This document shows positions 4,847 through 5,992 of a stretch of DNA of 5,992 nucleotides, piece by piece. The stretch's first letter is position 1. Each line of letters begins with the position of its first letter. The translations under genes were made by a program, and so were the position numbers. The notes beneath the pieces are model-generated. The model did not search any database. It saw only the letters and a list, made by a program, of their open reading frames with translations, and had not been told where the DNA came from. The DNA is from an uncultured Lachnospiraceae bacterium (GTDB lineage: Bacteria > Bacillota > Clostridia > Lachnospirales > Lachnospiraceae), in contig CAMWJQ010000271.1 in NCBI GenBank assembly GCA_947174615.1, forward strand, positions 1 through 5,992, read 5' to 3'.

Positions 4847-5627
4847 AAATCAGATGCGGGTGTGCGCACTCGCAGTCAAATACAACATTATGCGGGAAAT
4901 GCTCAACAAAGTGACTTTTTTGACCAACATATTGTTTATGATGTTCAACAATGCGACTTTTATCGTGCAATGGGTGATACTGCTGCGGCTGAGGGAGGAT
5001 GTCGGCGGATATACCATGCGCGATGTGATGCTGCTGTGGGGGCTTGCCGCGAGCAGCTTCGGACTGTCACGTCTGTTGTTCTCGCGGGTGTTTTCCCTGC
5101 CGGAGCTGATCATCAACGGTAAACTCGATGCCTATCTGGTGCAGCCGAAAAATGTTCTCCTCAGTGTGATGACCTCTGCGACTTCCGCGTCTGCCATCGG
5201 GGATTTGGCGTATGGGCTGCTGCTCGTCTGCATCTTTTGTTTCAGCGTGAAACGGCTGCTGTTATTTTTATTGTTCACGGTGACGGGGGCTTTGATCATG
5301 ACGGCATTTGCGCTATTGATGGGCAGCCTGACTTTTTGGTTTGTGCGTGCGGAGATGTTTGCCAGCCATATGGTGAGCAGCACAATCAGTTTTGCGACCT
5401 ATCCAGACGGTATTTTTAAGGGAGCTGCGCGTTTTTTGCTCTATCATCTCATACCAGTGGGCATGGCGATTTATCATCCGGTACACATTATGATAGCGTT
5501 TGACGGACGAAAGCTCCTTGCAGTGCTGGGGTATCTGGTACTCTTGTCAGCAGCCGCAGTGTTTGTGTTTTACCGCGGGCTGAGACGATATTCCTCCAGC
5601 AGTTTGATGCAGTCCGGGCGTGTATGA
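4830..5627 (+). CDS. ABC-2 type permease, second subunit (COG3694-like)
   Basis: This 265-aa integral membrane protein is the partner of the preceding permease. Hydrophobic segments are visible near residues 30-53, 63-85, 118-138, 142-170, 203-222 and 228-248. INGKLDAYLVQPKNVLLS (95-112) is the G-x-L-D-x-x-L-x-x-P motif of this family, and ISFATYPDGIF (186-196) with LIPVGMAIYHP (207-217) matches the conserved region before the last spans. ATG 4830 is chosen because AAAGGAGG (4811-4818) lies eleven bases upstream; the in-frame ATG at 4806 has no site and would add eight residues. The long spacing leaves some doubt. It is the last gene of the operon. No T-tract terminator is visible after it. 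Confidence 0.87.
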   Translation: MLTAVKNQMRVCALAVKYNIMREMLNKVTFLTNILFMMFNNATFIVQWVILLRLREDVGGYTMRDVMLLWGLAASSFGLSRLLFSRVFSLPELIINGKLDAYLVQPKNVLLSVMTSATSASAIGDLAYGLLLVCIFCFSVKRLLLFLLFTVTGALIMTAFALLMGSLTFWFVRAEMFASHMVSSTISFATYPDGIFKGAARFLLYHLIPVGMAIYHPVHIMIAFDGRKLLAVLGYLVLLSAAAVFVFYRGLRRYSSSSLMQSGRV

Positions 5628-5653
5628 GTTCGTTCTTTATGAGTTCGTCCTTT
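5624..5653 (+). repeat. Tandem 15-bp duplication across the stop codon
   Basis: ATGAGTTCGTTCTTT (5624-5638) is followed at once by ATGAGTTCGTCCTTT (5639-5653), differing at one base. The first copy contains the stop codon of the second permease (TGA 5625-5627). This looks like a local slippage duplication; it leaves the protein end unchanged. Confidence 0.6.
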
Positions 5654-5692
5654 TTCGGCGCGGATTATAACCTGCCAGGTCAAAATTCGTCT

Positions 5693-5709
5693 TTGGACAA
5701 TCTGTCCAA
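5693..5709. repeat. 17-bp perfect palindrome between the exporter operon and the next gene
   Basis: TTGGACA, ATC, TGTCCAA form an inverted repeat with 7-bp perfect arms and a 3-base centre. No T-tract follows on either strand, so it is not a standard terminator. It lies 20-25 bases upstream of a TGTTATAAT box (5729-5737), a suitable place for an operator. A stable hairpin protecting the 3' end of the exporter mRNA is the alternative. Confidence 0.4.
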
Positions 5710-5728
5710 TGCAGAAAGGGTGTATAGG

Positions 5729-5737
5729 TGTTATAAT
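5729..5737 (+). promoter_or_regulatory. Possible extended -10 element
   Basis: TGTTATAAT is a perfect extended -10 sequence. No good -35 box is found at 16-18 bases upstream. It would give a longer leader for the gene at 5837 than the promoter at 5769-5798. Confidence 0.3.
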
Positions 5738-5768
5738 CAGAAGTGAGGTGTGAATGTTTTAAAATTGA

Positions 5769-5798
5769 TTGCGGCAGTAGTTCGCAGTATGTTATAAT
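5769..5798 (+). promoter_or_regulatory. Promoter of the right-edge gene
   Basis: TTGCGG (5769-5774) and TATAAT (5793-5798) are spaced by 18 bases, with TGT before the -10 box as an extended element. Transcription starting near 5805 would give a leader of about 32 bases before the ATG at 5837. Confidence 0.55.
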
Positions 5799-5836
5799 AT
5801 TTATATAAAAGTCTTGCGATATATGAAGCGTTTTGC

Positions 5837-5992
5837 ATGAAGGTGTATTGCAGTGATGGAAAGGAAACGAATTTGGAGATTGAAAACAGGACACAATGGC
5901 ATCCGGCATTTTGCAGTACGATGGAGCTGGAATTGATGGAAAACAGGAAAGATCTTACGTATGACACAGAGTATTATCTGAGCCGGGAACCG
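5837..5992 (+). CDS. N-terminal part of a hypothetical protein, truncated by the window edge
   Basis: An ATG at 5837 opens a frame of 52 codons with no stop before the window ends. It begins MKVYCSDGKETNLEIENRTQ and contains WHPAFCSTMELELM (21-34) and TYDTEYYLSREP (41-52). The pattern HPAF...E.E followed by EY.LS..P resembles, from memory, a group of proteins multiplied in Lachnospiraceae genomes whose next segment is usually a hydrophobic D-V-L-I-I-K-K strand, suggesting a PD-(D/E)XK-like fold; that part lies outside the window. The ribosome binding site is weak (GAAG, eight bases upstream). No other usual start codon occurs upstream in frame before the stop at 5795, and the promoter spacing supports this start. 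Confidence 0.5.
   Translation, partial: MKVYCSDGKETNLEIENRTQWHPAFCSTMELELMENRKDLTYDTEYYLSREP

Noticed and set aside
5744..5755. TGAGGTGTGAAT, an inverted copy of 12 bases inside the 145-bp element (479-490)
   Set aside because: A 12-base match is expected by chance about once or twice in a window of this size, and the flanking bases do not match the element ends.

Overview
The window looks like a piece of a Bacillota genome, most likely a gut-type clostridium of the Lachnospiraceae. The basis is the intermediate base composition, strong AGGAGG-type ribosome binding sites, sigma-A promoters with extended -10 boxes, AT-rich intergenic DNA carrying small palindromic elements, and recognisable protein families. 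This placement is inference; no rRNA or marker gene is present.

Layout: a leftward gene begins at the left edge (only six codons visible). A long intergenic region (20-772) then holds a 17-bp palindrome, a GC-richer stem-forming segment, several copies of the motif ACTTGT(A/C)TA, a 145-bp MITE-like element with terminal inverted repeats and a 6-bp direct repeat (TAAACC) on each side, and a good sigma-A promoter. That promoter reads into a GntR/HutC-type regulator with a UTRA ligand domain (773-1519). A second palindromic MITE-like element of about 179 bp (1535-1713) separates the regulator from an acidic protein of unknown function (1747-2208).

Next is a promoter (2230-2258) followed by about 360 bases of leader. 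The leader has a strong intrinsic terminator (2481-2528), a competing upstream stem that would act as an antiterminator, a 25-codon leader ORF with a good ribosome binding site, and an overlapping protein-like frame without a start codon. Downstream lies a compact block: a 143-aa helical protein of unknown function, then a three-gene ABC-2 exporter (ATPase and two different permeases of the COG4586/COG4587/COG3694 type) with overlapping or nearly touching genes. After the operon come a tandem 15-bp duplication over the last stop codon, a 17-bp palindrome, two extended -10 promoters, and the start of another gene running off the right edge.

How the parts may work together: the regulator probably controls itself and perhaps the leftward gene, through the ACTTGT(A/C)TA sites. 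The exporter block may be controlled by premature termination in its leader. The substrate of the exporter cannot be read from the sequence. The least explained parts are the exporter leader (2230-2620), the two MITE-like elements and the two orphan small proteins.
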